A DNA stretch of 64,000 bases from Mesorhizobium kowhaii (GTDB taxonomy: Bacteria; Pseudomonadota; Alphaproteobacteria; Rhizobiales; Rhizobiaceae): contig NZ_MZXV01000010.1 of the NCBI RefSeq assembly GCF_003253745.1, forward strand, positions 1-64,000. Direction: 5' to 3'. Under the pieces are notes generated by a model. That model saw only the letters and a program-made list of their open reading frames with translations, searched no databases and was not told the DNA's origin. Positions 43,808 through 54,071 of this stretch are shown piece after piece (position 1 is the first letter of the stretch; every line of letters starts with the position of its first letter). The translations under genes were made by a program, and so were the position numbers.

Positions 43808-44086
43808 ATGATGGACAACAAACCTTTTGAAGTGCCGGTCGTCGTCGAACTTGGCCACGTCGGCAAATATCGCCATATCCGCAGTGCCCAGGAGGCGGCG
43901 GAATGCCTGATGACCGTGTGGCCGCTCAATCGCGGCCCGCGCCATCGTGATGCCCTCGACACTTGCCTCAAAGTGCTGGAAGGTTATCGTTCGACAGCGG
44001 ATGCGCGCCGGGCGCTGATTGAAGCCGCCAAGGAATCGGAAGTCCTTGTGCCCGACGACAGACTGTCAGACGACCGGCTGCATTGA
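43808..44086 (+). CDS. DUF982 domain protein
   Basis: A 92-residue soluble protein of the DUF982 family, which is expanded in Rhizobiales. The conserved segments are FEVPVVVELGHVGKYRHIRS, AQEAAECLMTVWPLNRGP, DALDTCLKVLEGYRST and ARRALIEAAKESEVLV. Function unknown. Two adjacent ATGs (43808 and 43811) are possible starts. Confidence 0.9.
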   Translation: MMDNKPFEVPVVVELGHVGKYRHIRSAQEAAECLMTVWPLNRGPRHRDALDTCLKVLEGYRSTADARRALIEAAKESEVLVPDDRLSDDRLH

Positions 44087-44115
44087 GCAGACGGACCTTT
44101 CAACTGGAGGTTTTC

Positions 44116-44355
44116 ATGGCGAAGCTGACTTACAAGATCGTCGAGCATGACGGCGGCTGGGCCTATAAGGTCGGAGAGACCTTCTCGGAGACGTTCCCCA
44201 CGCATCAGGACGCGTTGCGCGCCGCCGAAATCGCTTCATCCGAGCAGCAGGTTGCCGGGGCCACGGACGGCATCCAGTACGAGGACGCCGAGGGCAAATG
44301 GCACGAGGAACTGGCCGACGGTCGAGACCGGCCGCAGACGGAAGTGTCAGACTAA
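44116..44355 (+). CDS. DUF2188 domain protein
   Basis: A 79-residue protein of the DUF2188 family: LTYKIVEHDGGWAYKVGETF, SETFPTHQDALRAAEIASSE and IQYEDAEGKWHEELADG. Found widely in Rhizobiales, function unknown. CTGGAGG lies ahead of the ATG at 44116. It follows the DUF982 gene by 29 bp and is probably co-transcribed. Confidence 0.88.
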   Translation: MAKLTYKIVEHDGGWAYKVGETFSETFPTHQDALRAAEIASSEQQVAGATDGIQYEDAEGKWHEELADGRDRPQTEVSD

Positions 44356-44434
44356 TTTCAATATTGGGCATGCAGGACGCCGACCGCAGACGTCCGGAGA
44401 GAATGACGTTCCGCGGCCAGCGACTGCCCTGCGG

Positions 44435-44548
44435 GCTCTAGCTTTTGAGCATTATCTTTCCCGAAAACCGGTAACCACTTTTCGGGATCATGCTCTAGCT
44501 TTTGGGCACGATCTTTTCCAAAATCGGTAACCACTTTTCGGGATCGTG
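44435..44548. repeat. Two tandem 57-bp intergenic repeats
   Basis: Copy 1 (44435-44491) and copy 2 (44492-44548) both begin GCTCTAGCTTTTG and end GGTAACCACTTTTCGGGATC. They differ at about nine positions. Each carries the inverted pair CCGAAAA(CCGG) / TTTTCGG and can form a hairpin. This is the Rhizobiales intergenic mosaic type also seen at 43668. Confidence 0.85.
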
Positions 44549-44554
44549 TTTTGA

Positions 44555-44830
44555 CTATTTGCCGCAGTACTGATCGTTCACGTTCCCTTGGGCATTCGCA
44601 TCGGCGGTGCTGGAGGCACAAGGTCCGGCCGGGCCGGTATTACCCAGGGTGTTCAATCCTGAGCTATCGCCATTGATGCTTCCGGTGGTGCTCTGATCGA
44701 CAGCCGAGGAATTCTCGTTGCCGAAGAGCCAGTTGTGGTGGTTGGAATAGGTGCTGTCCGACGACTGCGCCATTGCCGATGTGGCGAGACCGATCGTCAA
44801 AACGGATGCAGCGAGAAGTTTCGTGACCAT
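44555..44830 (-). CDS. Small secreted protein of unknown function
   Basis: A 91-residue protein with a signal peptide (MVTKLLAASVLTIGLATSAM, cleavage near AMA|QS) and a Ser/Asn/Gly-rich mature part with two cysteines (GPCASS and QYCGK) that may form a disulfide. Low complexity suggests a disordered or cell-surface protein. No family recognised. It runs towards the tandem repeat, which may carry its terminator. Confidence 0.65.
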   Translation of the reverse strand: MVTKLLAASVLTIGLATSAMAQSSDSTYSNHHNWLFGNENSSAVDQSTTGSINGDSSGLNTLGNTGPAGPCASSTADANAQGNVNDQYCGK

Positions 44831-44896
44831 TGAATTACTCCGTGTCTTGGCCGCCTTGGGTGCGACACCGGTAAAACCGGCAATCAGCCGAATGGT

Positions 44897-45897
44897 TCAG
44901 TGAAATTGTTGTGAGCCCGCGGTGATGTCCCGACCTGCGAAAGCCCGGTTGGCGACGCGCTCGATGAAGGCCACGATCCGCTCCGGCGCGACGAATTGCG
45001 GCATGTGCCCCATTCCCTCGACCACTTCGAAATCGAGCCCCTGGATCCTCGACCTCATCGGCGCCCCTGGGTGTGAAAGCGGGTCACGCGATCGGCATCG
45101 CCGAAGAGGATGCCGGCAGGCATGGCGATCTCGCCATAGCGCCCCTCGATGCGGCCAAGGTCGCGCTCTATCGCCACGACATCGGAGGACATGGCATAAA
45201 AATGGGCCGGCCTGAGCCCGAGCCAGCCGCCGGCCGCGACCATGTAGTCGCCAGGCAGGATCTGCGGCGCGAAGATGAACTCCATTGTCGGCCGCGCATA
45301 TCTGAGGCTTGTCGGTATCGCCACCGTATAGCTCATGATCCAGCGCCACAGGCGTGACGGAATATAGAGTGAGCCGAACTTTTCGCGCCCATCGGCTTCC
45401 ACATGGGTCAATGGCGCCAACAGGGCGATGCCGGAAATCGCCTCGGGATGTTCCACGGCCAGCGTCAGCGCGATGGCGCCGCCCAGGGAATGACCGACCA
45501 CCAGCGGCTTTTCCAGCCTGAGAGCTTCAATGAAGCGGCGCACGATCTCGGCCTGTTCGGTCAGCCGCCCCGTCGCGCCGCTCGCCCGCACCGAATAGCC
45601 CGCCCCCGGTCGATCGAGCGCGATCAACCGGTAGCCCGGACCAAGCCGCCCGAACAGAGTGTGCCGGAAATGGTGGAGCTGGGCGCCAAGCCCGTGCAGG
45701 AAGACGATCGGCCGCCCCTCGCCCTGGTCGACATAGTGGATGCGGTTGCCGTCTATCTCGATGAATTTTCCGACCGGCGGCACCAGCCTTTCGGCCTTCG
45801 CCGCGATCCACAGCGTCGCCAACACCAGACTGGCGATCCCCAGGACCGCCAGCGACAACAGAACGGCAAGCAGCCACGACAGAATCGACAGGAACAT
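44897..45897 (-). pseudogene. Alpha/beta hydrolase with a frameshift near the C-terminus
   Basis: The first frame (45897 down to 45055) encodes a membrane-anchored hydrolase: an N-terminal helix (FLSILSWLLAVLLSLAVLGI), IVFLHGLGAQLHHFRHTLFG, the nucleophile GHSLGGAIAL and GILFGDADRVTRFHTQG. It then hits a stop. The missing end, with the catalytic histidine in EVVEGMGHMPQFVAPERIVA, continues in another frame to 44897. A single-base change around 45061-45066 (GGCGCCCCTGGG) restores one 330-residue gene. This is either a true pseudogene or a sequencing error in the G/C run. Confidence 0.85.
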
Positions 45898-46073
45898 TGT
45901 TCACCCGCACCAGAGCCAGCTTGAGCTTAGCCGCATCCGGTGCCGCTGCAACCTTGCATCGAACGGGCGGCGCAAGGACCGCCCGTCGATATGATTTGCT
46001 GGTCCTCTCAGGCAGCATTGCAGCGGTTGCCGCGCCGCGCTATCTGAAGCGACCCGTCTTGCCGGAGTCTTCC

Positions 46074-46817
46074 ATGCCCGAAATCGTTACCGCCGCCATG
46101 CTTGTCATCGGCGATGAGATTCTGTCCGGCCGCACCAAGGACAAGAACATCGGCCATCTCGCCGATATCATGACGGCGATCGGCATCGACCTGAAGGAGG
46201 TGCGCATCGTCCCGGACGAGGAAGACGAGATCGTCGCGGCGGTGAATGCGGTGCGCGCACGCTACACTTATGTGTTCACCACCGGCGGCATTGGCCCGAC
46301 GCATGACGACATCACGGCCGATTCCATTTCAAAAGCCTTCGGCCTGCCTTGCGAATACGATGCCAAGGCCTATGCCCTGCTCGAGGCAAGCTATGCCGCG
46401 CGCGGCATCGAATACACCGAGGCCCGCAAACGCATGGCGCGGATGCCGCGCGGCGCCGATCTCATCGACAATCCGGTGTCGGTTGCGCCCGGCTTTCGCA
46501 TCGGCAACGTCCATGTCATGGCCGGCGTACCGTCGATCTTCCAGGCTATGCTCGACAACGTCGTCCCGACGCTGAAGGCCGGCACCAGGATGCTGTCGGC
46601 AACCGTGCACTGCCCATTCGGCGAGGGCCTCATCGGCGGACCGCTGGGCGATATCCAGAAAGCGCATCCGGACACGATCATCGGCTCCTATCCGAAATAT
46701 GGCGATGGCAAATTCTGGACCGAACTGGTCGTGCGTGCCCGCAGCCAGGACGCGCTGGACGCAGCGCGTGCCGATGTCGAGGCGATGGTGGCCGGGTTCG
46801 CCAGCAATCCCGGATGA
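46074..46817 (+). CDS. CinA-like molybdopterin-binding domain protein
   Basis: A 247-residue protein made of the MoeA/CinA N-terminal (COG1058) domain: AAMLVIGDEILSGRTKDKNI, FTTGGIGPTHDDITADSISKAF and AHPDTIIGSYPKYGDGKFWT. It lacks the C-terminal NMN deamidase domain of full CinA. Such stand-alone proteins may have ADP-ribose pyrophosphatase activity in other species; here the function is inferred. GGAG lies seven bases before the ATG at 46074. Confidence 0.92.
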   Translation: MPEIVTAAMLVIGDEILSGRTKDKNIGHLADIMTAIGIDLKEVRIVPDEEDEIVAAVNAVRARYTYVFTTGGIGPTHDDITADSISKAFGLPCEYDAKAYALLEASYAARGIEYTEARKRMARMPRGADLIDNPVSVAPGFRIGNVHVMAGVPSIFQAMLDNVVPTLKAGTRMLSATVHCPFGEGLIGGPLGDIQKAHPDTIIGSYPKYGDGKFWTELVVRARSQDALDAARADVEAMVAGFASNPG

Positions 46818-46898
46818 TCCGGTCCAGACCGGAACCAAGCACGACGCTGGAACGTTTCCTTCGCGCGAGTTCGATCGCTTGCAAACTGAGGGATTACC

Positions 46899-47732
46899 AT
46901 GCGATTCAAGACCATCGTCGCCATTCTGCAAAACGAGCAGGACGCCGAGCGCGTGCTGGACTGCGCCATTCCACTCGCCAGCCGATTCCAGAGCCATTTG
47001 ATCGGTATCCATGCCGAAACGCTTCCGGTGCCCTACACCTCGGCCACCGGCTTTCCGGACACCGAGTTCCTGCAGGTTTCGGCCGACATGAACCGGGAGC
47101 GCGCCGAGAAGCTGCAGGCCATTTTTCTTAAGCATATCGAGAATTCCGGGCTTTCCTTCGAGTGGCGAAGCCTTGAGAGCTTTTCGGGCGACAGCGCGCT
47201 GACCGGTATTTCCAGCGTGCGCGCCGCCGATCTAATCATCGCCGCGCAGCGCGAAACGGGCGGCGACCCGGGCGCGGATGTCGACACGTTGGTCTATGAC
47301 GCTGGCCGGCCGGTGCTGGTGGTGCCGCATGCGGGTCCGTTGATCACCAGCTTCAAGCATGTGCTGCTGGCCTGGAACGGCAGCAAGGAAGCGGCCCGCG
47401 CCGCCTTTGACGCACTGCCGTTCATCATCGAAGCCGAGAAAACCGACATATTGGTCATCGATCCACCCGACACGCTCGACGAGAGCCCGGAAGCCGCCGG
47501 CGCCGAAATCGCGGCCGCGCTGTCGCGCCACGGCGCCACCGTCAGCGTCTCGGTGCAGAGGTCGGGCGGCAGTTCGATCGACGACATCATCCAGACCAGG
47601 ATCGCGGAAACCGGCGCCGATCTGCTGGTGCTCGGCGCCTACAGCCACTCATGGTTGCGCCAGCTTCTGTTCGGCGGCGTGACGCGCACTGTGCTCCGCA
47701 CGTCGCCGGTGGCCGCCTTCCTGTCGCGTTAA
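46899..47732 (+). CDS. Universal stress protein, two-domain
   Basis: A 277-residue protein with two USP domains in tandem. The second (about 145-277) begins FKHVLLAWNGSKEAARAAFD and ends with the nucleotide-binding pattern GAYSHSWLRQLLFGGVTRTV, matching the G-x2-G-x9-G(S/T) type loop. The first domain (from FKTIVAILQNEQDAERVLDC) has a more divergent loop. It probably binds ATP and responds to general stress. It lies 81 bp after the CinA-like gene. Confidence 0.92.
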   Translation: MRFKTIVAILQNEQDAERVLDCAIPLASRFQSHLIGIHAETLPVPYTSATGFPDTEFLQVSADMNRERAEKLQAIFLKHIENSGLSFEWRSLESFSGDSALTGISSVRAADLIIAAQRETGGDPGADVDTLVYDAGRPVLVVPHAGPLITSFKHVLLAWNGSKEAARAAFDALPFIIEAEKTDILVIDPPDTLDESPEAAGAEIAAALSRHGATVSVSVQRSGGSSIDDIIQTRIAETGADLLVLGAYSHSWLRQLLFGGVTRTVLRTSPVAAFLSR

Positions 47733-47845
47733 GTCCACAACGATCGCTCAGGCCGCCCTTGCCAAGGCCAAGGCTTTCCAGTTAATTCCGCGCGCATTCC
47801 CCTGTTTTCCTGCGCGCGATCCCCGCGTGCTGCGGAGTGCGCGAC

Positions 47846-48346
47846 ATGTCCCTTCCCGAAAAAGCCTTTCCGGTCTCCTGGGACCAGTTCCATCGTGACG
47901 CCCGGGCGCTCGCCTGGCGGCTTGCGGGTGCCAACAAGGGGCAATGGAAAGCGATCGTCTGCATCACCCGTGGCGGGCTGGTTCCGGCTGCCATCATCTC
48001 GCGCGAACTTGGCATCCGCGTCATCGAGACGGTCTGCGTCGCCTCCTATCACGACTACACCAGCCAGGGGCAGCTGCAGGTTCTCAAGGAGATCACCCCC
48101 GCCCTGCTGGCCGACGACGGCGCCGGCGTGCTGATCATCGACGACCTGACCGACACCGGCAAGACGGCGGGCATCGTGCGGGCGATGATGCCGAAGGCGC
48201 ATTTCGCCACCGTCTACGCCAAGCCGAAAGGCCGGCCGCTGGTCGATACTTTCGTCACCGAAGTCAGCCAGGACACCTGGATCTATTTCCCGTGGGACAT
48301 GGGCTTCACATATCAGAAGCCGATCGCCGACGACCACGCCGGCTGA
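47846..48346 (+). CDS. gpt: Xanthine phosphoribosyltransferase
   Basis: Converts xanthine (and guanine or hypoxanthine) plus PRPP to the nucleotide in purine salvage. The 166-residue protein has the phosphoribosyltransferase signature [18 protein letters not shown], the [20 protein letters not shown] segment and the C-terminal [11 protein letters not shown] characteristic of the Gpt type. GGAG precedes the ATG at 47846. It may act on hypoxanthine made by the adenine deaminase elsewhere in the window. Confidence 0.93.
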   Translation: MSLPEKAFPVSWDQFHRDARALAWRLAGANKGQWKAIVCITRGGLVPAAIISRELGIRVIETVCVASYHDYTSQGQLQVLKEITPALLADDGAGVLIIDDLTDTGKTAGIVRAMMPKAHFATVYAKPKGRPLVDTFVTEVSQDTWIYFPWDMGFTYQKPIADDHAG

Positions 48347-48556
48347 TTCGCAACATCTGCCTTTTCCAGATCAGCCGCCACTGTCGGGCATCATTTGCTT
48401 CCGCAAATGGGCCTTGCGGGCCAGACATTTTGCGAAATCGACGTTCATTGGCGGAAATTGGCCAGACGGGTCAAAGTTTTTACTTTTATTGCTTATGATT
48501 GGCCGTAAGATTCGTGAGACGGCAAACGATTCTGGAGGCTGGGGCTAGCTTCTCCG

Positions 48557-49045
48557 ATGTTGACGAGGCCAACGACGCACAATCATCTGGCCGAAAGGGT
48601 CCGGCGGCTCTTCGGCACGGCGCCGTGCCGTCTGCAGGTTGCCGCCCTGCCCTGGCGCGACAACGGAAACGGTGTCGAGATCATGCTGATCACCAGCCGC
48701 GATACCGGGCGTTGGGTTATTCCCAAGGGCTGGCCCGAGGCCAAAGAGCCACTCTGTGAGGCCGCGGCGCGCGAGGCCGGCGAGGAAGCCGGGCTGCGCG
48801 GAACGGTGTCGCACCTTGAGGCCGGCCGTTACTTCTACGCCAAGGTGTTGGCTTCCGGCGAAGAAGTGCCGTGCGAAGTCCTGGTGTTTCCGCTGCACGT
48901 CGACAAGATCGCCGATCGCTGGAAGGAAAAACACTCGCGCACCCGCAGATGGGTCAGTTCCAGCGAAGCGGTGCGCATGATCAACGAACCCGACCTTTGC
49001 CAGATCATCGCCTATTTCTGCGCCGACCCGCACAGGTTCCCCTGA
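48557..49045 (+). CDS. NUDIX hydrolase, diadenosine/diphosphoinositol polyphosphate type
   Basis: A 162-residue hydrolase. QVAALPWRDNGNGVEIMLIT and RWVIPKGWPEAKEPLCEAAA lead into the NUDIX box (AAAREAGEEAGLRG), matching the DIPP-like subgroup with IPKG. The substrate is probably a polyphosphorylated nucleotide or inositol. No good ribosome binding site sits near the ATG at 48557, so the start may be internal or leaderless. Confidence 0.9.
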   Translation: MLTRPTTHNHLAERVRRLFGTAPCRLQVAALPWRDNGNGVEIMLITSRDTGRWVIPKGWPEAKEPLCEAAAREAGEEAGLRGTVSHLEAGRYFYAKVLASGEEVPCEVLVFPLHVDKIADRWKEKHSRTRRWVSSSEAVRMINEPDLCQIIAYFCADPHRFP

Positions 49046-49174
49046 TCGGTCGCCCTTCTGCCGTAAGAGGTCCAGCCCACAACCATAGAGTGCACAGGCC
49101 CAGTTCGATGCGGCGCTGTGAATGGTTTGCTAATCATTGGCGGGTAAGAATCGGGTCGATCGGGCGCTCTATCG

Positions 49175-49486
49175 ATGGCAAACCCTGTAAACCCAATTCA
49201 GCAAGATTCCGGCGAGCCTCAGCGCGAACGTCGTCCGCGCGTGCTCAAGGGCGGATCGATCATCACCGGGATTCAGAACTCGGAGGTCGGCTGCACGCTG
49301 CGCAATCAGCACGACAGCGGCGCCGAACTGAAGATACCGCTCGAGTCACGGGTTCCCGATCGCTTCCTTCTCTACGTGCCGCTCGACGGCATTGCCTATC
49401 GGTGCGAGGTTCGCTGGCGCCGCAATGACCGCGTCGGGGTGCAGTTCACCGGCACCGAGCCAAAGCCGAAATTGCATTACGGTTGA
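49175..49486 (+). CDS. Single PilZ domain protein
   Basis: A 103-residue protein with a short N-terminal RxxR motif (QRERRPRVLKGG, about 16-27) and a PilZ-like barrel: GIQNSEVGCTLRNQHDSGAE, LYVPLDGIAYRCEVRWRRND, RVGVQF. The D/NxSxxG motif is imperfect (RNQHDSGAEL), so cyclic di-GMP binding is uncertain. Small proteins of this type are numerous in Rhizobiales. Confidence 0.8.
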   Translation: MANPVNPIQQDSGEPQRERRPRVLKGGSIITGIQNSEVGCTLRNQHDSGAELKIPLESRVPDRFLLYVPLDGIAYRCEVRWRRNDRVGVQFTGTEPKPKLHYG

Positions 49487-49801
49487 TCCCTCCGGATGCA
49501 GCGGCGAAGCGATCGCCGCGCTGCAATTCTATCCCCGTTATCCACATATGTGACACACAAGATGTTGGGGTCACAAAAGCTACGCAAACGAATCCTTGAC
49601 GGCGCAAAACGAGTCGCCTTTTATAGGCCATGCGCTCCTGTTGAGAGTGCGACCGGAAAGTTCTGAGCCCGGTCTTTTTCCCGGATTATGTGTGTTTTTT
49701 CCCGCATTTCCGCCTGTTTACGAGGCCGGCGGAAGCGTTGGGATTGCGGGGCGGTTGGGGACGATAGGGAGAATTGTCGGACTGGAATAAATTGTCTGTT
49801 A

Positions 49802-49847
49802 ACACTATATTTAGTGTTTGCAGGCAGGTTCGGCGCTAGATAGTGTG
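49802..49847 (+). promoter_or_regulatory. NrdR box(es) upstream of nrdJ
   Basis: ACACTATATTTAGTGT (49802-49817) has perfect ACACTA/TAGTGT arms and matches the NrdR consensus acaCwAtATaTwGtgt. A second, partial site (49831-49846, ending GATAGTGT) follows with a conserved half-site at the same face of the helix. NrdR is the ATP/dATP-responsive repressor of ribonucleotide reductase genes. The boxes are about 230 bp before nrdJ, implying a long 5' leader; the other leader sequence (49848-50078) shows no further element I recognise. Confidence 0.8.
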
Positions 49848-50078
49848 AACTTCCCTCGAGTGAGGGAATCGGAAAAAAATCAGTTTTGAGGGACCCGCGG
49901 GTTCGTCGGCGCGTTGGACAGGCACTTCGCAAGGAGTTTGACCAGCAGGCCGGCGGAGACTGCAAAATGGAGAGCCGGCCGTTTTCGAACGCCGGCAGGC
50001 GGCGGACATGCGCGTTTCGCATGGGGGGCAGAAATCCCCTGACGAAAGCGCTATATATAGACAAAAGGGACCGGACCA

Positions 50079-53000
50079 ATGCGCATCGAGCGTCGTTTCA
50101 CCAAGCCAGGACAATCTGCCTACGCGGAGATCGAATTCCGCAAGGCGCTTTCGGAGATCAAGAATCCGGATGGTTCGGTGGTGTTTCGTCTCGACAACAT
50201 CGATGTGCCGGCGCAGTTCTCCCAAGTCGCCGCCGACATCCTGGCGCAGAAGTATTTCCGCAAGGCCGGTGTCCCCGCGCGGCTGAAGAAGATCGAGGAG
50301 AACGACGTCCCCTCCTTCCTGTGGCGCTCCGTCGCCGATGAGGCCGAGCTTGCCAAGCTGCCGGAAGCCGAGCGCTACGGTTCCGAGATCGACGCCCGCC
50401 AGGTCTTCGACCGGCTTGCCGGCACCTGGACCTACTGGGGCTGGAAGGGCGGCTACTTCAAATCATCCGAGGAAGACGCGCGCGCCTTCCGCGACGAGCT
50501 CGCCTACATGCTGGCCACGCAGCGCGTGGCGCCGAACTCGCCGCAATGGTTCAACACCGGCCTGCACTGGGCCTATGGCATTGACGGCCCGAGCCAGGGC
50601 CACTTCTATGTCGACCCGTTCACCGGCAAGCTGACCAAGTCGAAGTCCTCCTACGAGCATCCGCAGCCGCATGCCTGCTTCATCCAGGGCGTGCAGGACG
50701 ACCTCGTCAACGAGGGCGGCATCATGGACCTTTGGGTGCGTGAAGCGCGCCTGTTCAAGTACGGCTCCGGCACCGGGTCCAACTTCTCGCTGCTGCGCGG
50801 CGAAGGCGAAAAACTGTCCGGCGGCGGCCGTTCGTCCGGCCTGATGAGCTTCCTCAAGATCGGCGACCGTGCGGCGGGCGCCATCAAGTCGGGCGGCACG
50901 ACGCGCCGCGCCGCCAAGATGGTCATTGTCGACGCCGATCACCCCGATATCGAGGAATTCATCGACTGGAAGGTCAATGAAGAGCAGAAGGTCGCCTCGC
51001 TGGTGACCGGCTCCAAGATCGTCAAGAAGCATCTCGAAGCGATCATGAAGGCCTGCGTCAATTGCGAAGGCCAGGACGACGACTGTTTCGACCCGTCGAT
51101 CAACACCGCGCTGAAGCGCGAGATCAAGGCGGCCAAGAAGTCGGCTGTGCCGGAGAACTACATCTACCGTGTCATCCAGTTCGCCAAGCAGGGCTACACG
51201 TCGATGTCGTTCAAGACCTACGACACCGACTGGGATTCGGACGCCTACCTCACCGTTTCAGGCCAGAACTCCAACAATTCGGTTTCGCTGAAGGACAATT
51301 TCCTGCGCGCCGTCGAGGACGATGCCGACTGGCACCTCACCGCCCGCAAGGACGGCAAGGTGTTGAAGACGCTGAAGGCCAGGGATCTCTGGGAAAAGAT
51401 CGGCTACGCCGCCTGGGCTTCCGCCGATCCGGGCCTGCATTTCAACACGACGATGAACGACTGGCACACCTGCGCCTCCGCCGGTGCGATCCGGGCGTCC
51501 AACCCGTGCTCGGAATACATGTTCCTCGACGACACGGCCTGCAACCTGGCCTCGATCAACCTCCTGCCCTACCGCAACGCCGACGGCACGATCGACATCG
51601 CCGCCTACGAGCACACCGTGCGGCTGTGGACCATCGTTCTCGAAATCTCGGTGATGATGGCGCAGTTCCCGTCGAAGGAGATCGCCAAGCAGTCCTACGA
51701 ATACCGCACGCTCGGCCTCGGCTACGCCAATATCGGCGGCCTGCTGATGACATCCGGCATTCCCTACGACTCCGATGAAGGCCGCGCCATCTGCGCCGCG
51801 CTCACCGCGATCATGACCGGCATGGCCTATGCCACCTCGGCCGAGATGGCCGCCGAACTCGGCGCCTTTGCCGATTACGACCGCAATGCGCAGAACATGC
51901 TGCGCGTGATGCGCAACCATCGCCGCGCCGCCTATGGCGAGAAGCAGGGCTATGAGAAGCTCGCCGTCAACCCGGTGCCGCTGGTCGCCTCCGACCTGAA
52001 GCAGCAGGATCTTGCGGTGCACGCCAAGGCCGCCTGGGATCGCGCCATCGAGCTCGGCGAGGAGCATGGCTACCGCAATGCGCAGGCGACCGTCATCGCG
52101 CCGACCGGCACGATCGGCCTGGTCATGGATTGCGACACCACCGGCATCGAGCCCGACTTCGCGCTGGTGAAGTTCAAGAAGCTCGCCGGCGGCGGCTATT
52201 TCAAGATCATCAACCGCGCCGTGCCGGAAGCGCTGCGTACGCTCGGCTACTCCGAAGCCCAGATCGCCGAGATGGAGGCCTATGCGGTCGGCCACGGCAA
52301 TCTCAACCAGGCACCTAGCATCAACCCCGGCGCACTCAAGGCCAAGGGTTTTACCGACGACAAGATCGCGGCACTCAACGCAGCCTTGAAGTCGGCCTTC
52401 GACATCAAGTTCGTCTTCAACCAGTGGACGCTCGGCGCCGACTGGGTGAAGGAGACGTTTGGCTTCACCGACGAGCAGCTCAACGACTTCTCGTTCGAGA
52501 TCCTGCCGGCGCTGGGCTTTTCCAGGAAGGACATCGAGGCCGCCAACATCCATGTCTGCGGTGCGATGACCCTGGAAGGCGCGCCCTTCCTCAAGGCCGA
52601 GCACCTTGCGGTGTTCGACTGCGCCAGCCCGTGCGGCAAGATCGGCAAGCGCTCGCTGTCGATCAACAGCCACATCCAGATGATGGCGGCAGCACAGCCC
52701 TTCATCTCCGGCGCCATCTCCAAGACCATCAACATGCCGAACGATGCGACGGTGGAAGACGCCAAGGGCGCCTACATGCTGTCGTGGAAGCTGGCGCTGA
52801 AGGCCAACGCACTCTACCGCGACGGCTCGAAGCTGTCGCAGCCGCTCAATTCCTCGCTGCTCGCCGATGGCGAGGACGATGAGGACGACGCCATCGAGCA
52901 GCTGATCGCCGCACCGGCGGCAGCGCGCGCCGCGCAGATCACCGAGCGGATCGTCGAGCGCATCATCGAGCGCGTGTCGCGCGAGCAGGAAAAGCTGCCC

Positions 53001-53861
53001 GGCCGCCGCAAGGGCTACACCCAGAAGGCCAAGATTGGCGGCAACACCATCTTCCTGCGCACCGGCGAATATGACGATGGCCGTCTCGGCGAGATCTTCA
53101 TCGACATGAACAAGGAAGGCGCGACACTGCGTGGCCTTCTCAACAACTTTGCCATCGCCATCTCGCTCGGCCTGCAATACGGCGTGCCGCTCGACGAATA
53201 TGTGCACGCCTTCACCTTCACCAAGTTCGAGCCGGCCGGCATGGTGCAAGGCAATGATGCCATCAAGAGCGCGACGTCGATCCTCGACTACGTGTTCCGC
53301 GAACTGGCTATTTCCTATCTCGGCCGCAACGACCTCGCCCATGTCGACCAGTCGGACTTTTCCAACACCGCACTTGGCCGTGGCATCAGCGAAGGCAAGA
53401 CCGACGCGGTCTCCAAGGGCCTGACCCGTGGCGCTTCGCCGGTGAAGCTGGTGTCGCGGGTGAGCGGCAATGATCCGAAGGGTTTTGCGGCTCCCTCGAG
53501 CGCCCCTGCCCGCTCGGCACCCACAGCCTTCTCCGGCTCCAACGTGCTGGCGCTGAAACCGGCCAGTGACGAAGCGGTCGCCTACAAGCGCGACTATGAA
53601 GAGCGGGCAAAGGAATTGGCTGAGGACATCGCCTTCGAGGAAGCGGCGGGTGTTGCTTCCGACGCCACGGCGGCGCTGTTCACCGACGCCGCCGCCAATG
53701 AAGCGGCCGAGGCGAAGAAACTCGCCAACGACCGCCGCGCCAAATCACTGCTGCAGGGCTACACCGGCAATTCCTGCTCCGAGTGCCAGAACTTTACCAT
53801 GGTGCGGAACGGGACTTGTGAGAAGTGCGATACGTGCGGCGCGACGAGCGGGTGCAGCTGA
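50079..53861 (+). CDS. nrdJ: Adenosylcobalamin-dependent (class II) ribonucleotide reductase
   Basis: Reduces ribonucleotides to deoxyribonucleotides using vitamin B12 to form the active-site radical, in the cytoplasm and with or without oxygen. The 1,260-residue size is standard for the rhizobial enzyme. Visible features are [11 protein letters not shown], the catalytic N-x-C-x-E as NPCSE (residues 475-479), [20 protein letters not shown] and the C-terminal redox cysteines CSECQNF (from 1233), CEKCDTCG. It is probably the main class of the organism. Regulation by NrdR is predicted from the upstream boxes. Confidence 0.97.
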   Translation: MRIERRFTKPGQSAYAEIEFRKALSEIKNPDGSVVFRLDNIDVPAQFSQVAADILAQKYFRKAGVPARLKKIEENDVPSFLWRSVADEAELAKLPEAERYGSEIDARQVFDRLAGTWTYWGWKGGYFKSSEEDARAFRDELAYMLATQRVAPNSPQWFNTGLHWAYGIDGPSQGHFYVDPFTGKLTKSKSSYEHPQPHACFIQGVQDDLVNEGGIMDLWVREARLFKYGSGTGSNFSLLRGEGEKLSGGGRSSGLMSFLKIGDRAAGAIKSGGTTRRAAKMVIVDADHPDIEEFIDWKVNEEQKVASLVTGSKIVKKHLEAIMKACVNCEGQDDDCFDPSINTALKREIKAAKKSAVPENYIYRVIQFAKQGYTSMSFKTYDTDWDSDAYLTVSGQNSNNSVSLKDNFLRAVEDDADWHLTARKDGKVLKTLKARDLWEKIGYAAWASADPGLHFNTTMNDWHTCASAGAIRASNPCSEYMFLDDTACNLASINLLPYRNADGTIDIAAYEHTVRLWTIVLEISVMMAQFPSKEIAKQSYEYRTLGLGYANIGGLLMTSGIPYDSDEGRAICAALTAIMTGMAYATSAEMAAELGAFADYDRNAQNMLRVMRNHRRAAYGEKQGYEKLAVNPVPLVASDLKQQDLAVHAKAAWDRAIELGEEHGYRNAQATVIAPTGTIGLVMDCDTTGIEPDFALVKFKKLAGGGYFKIINRAVPEALRTLGYSEAQIAEMEAYAVGHGNLNQAPSINPGALKAKGFTDDKIAALNAALKSAFDIKFVFNQWTLGADWVKETFGFTDEQLNDFSFEILPALGFSRKDIEAANIHVCGAMTLEGAPFLKAEHLAVFDCASPCGKIGKRSLSINSHIQMMAAAQPFISGAISKTINMPNDATVEDAKGAYMLSWKLALKANALYRDGSKLSQPLNSSLLADGEDDEDDAIEQLIAAPAAARAAQITERIVERIIERVSREQEKLPGRRKGYTQKAKIGGNTIFLRTGEYDDGRLGEIFIDMNKEGATLRGLLNNFAIAISLGLQYGVPLDEYVHAFTFTKFEPAGMVQGNDAIKSATSILDYVFRELAISYLGRNDLAHVDQSDFSNTALGRGISEGKTDAVSKGLTRGASPVKLVSRVSGNDPKGFAAPSSAPARSAPTAFSGSNVLALKPASDEAVAYKRDYEERAKELAEDIAFEEAAGVASDATAALFTDAAANEAAEAKKLANDRRAKSLLQGYTGNSCSECQNFTMVRNGTCEKCDTCGATSGCS

Positions 53862-53867
53862 GAACTG

Positions 53868-54067
53868 ATGCCGCCTCGGCTTACGGTCCGCGAAGTCATT
53901 CGCCTGCTGGAAGCTGACGGTTGGTATCTGGTTGCAACCAAGGCAGTCATCGCCAATATAAGCACAAGATCAAAGCCGGCCGCGTCACCGTGGCCGGCAA
54001 GCCGTCTGATGAGGTTGCGCCAGGGACACTGAACAGCATCCTCAAGCAGTCTGGTTTGAAGGAGTGA
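53868..54067 (+). pseudogene. hicA: HicA-type mRNA interferase gene with a one-base deletion
   Basis: The ATG opens MPPRLTVREVIRLLEADGWY and LVATK; the frame then goes wrong at 53941-53943 (AAGGCAGTC). Restoring one G gives GSHRQYKHK, with the conserved catalytic glycine-serine-histidine motif of HicA toxins, then IKAGRVTVAGKPSDEVAPGT and LNSILKQSGLKE, stop TGA 54065-54067. As written, the toxin ends early and is missing its active site. The hicB antitoxin follows four bases later and is intact. It starts six bases after the nrdJ stop. Confidence 0.88.
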
Positions 54068-54071
54068 TGAG

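Noticed and set aside
49848..50078. Cobalamin riboswitch ahead of nrdJ
   Set aside because: Expected because of the enzyme's cofactor, but the conserved B12-box GCCAGGAGACCTGCC type sequence is not present in the leader.
51258..53342. 694-residue open frame opposite nrdJ
   Set aside because: A shadow of the strongly biased third codon positions of nrdJ. No recognisable domain. Similar shadows lie opposite accC (6003-7826), gatB (13473-15239) and the M48 gene (2799-4052).
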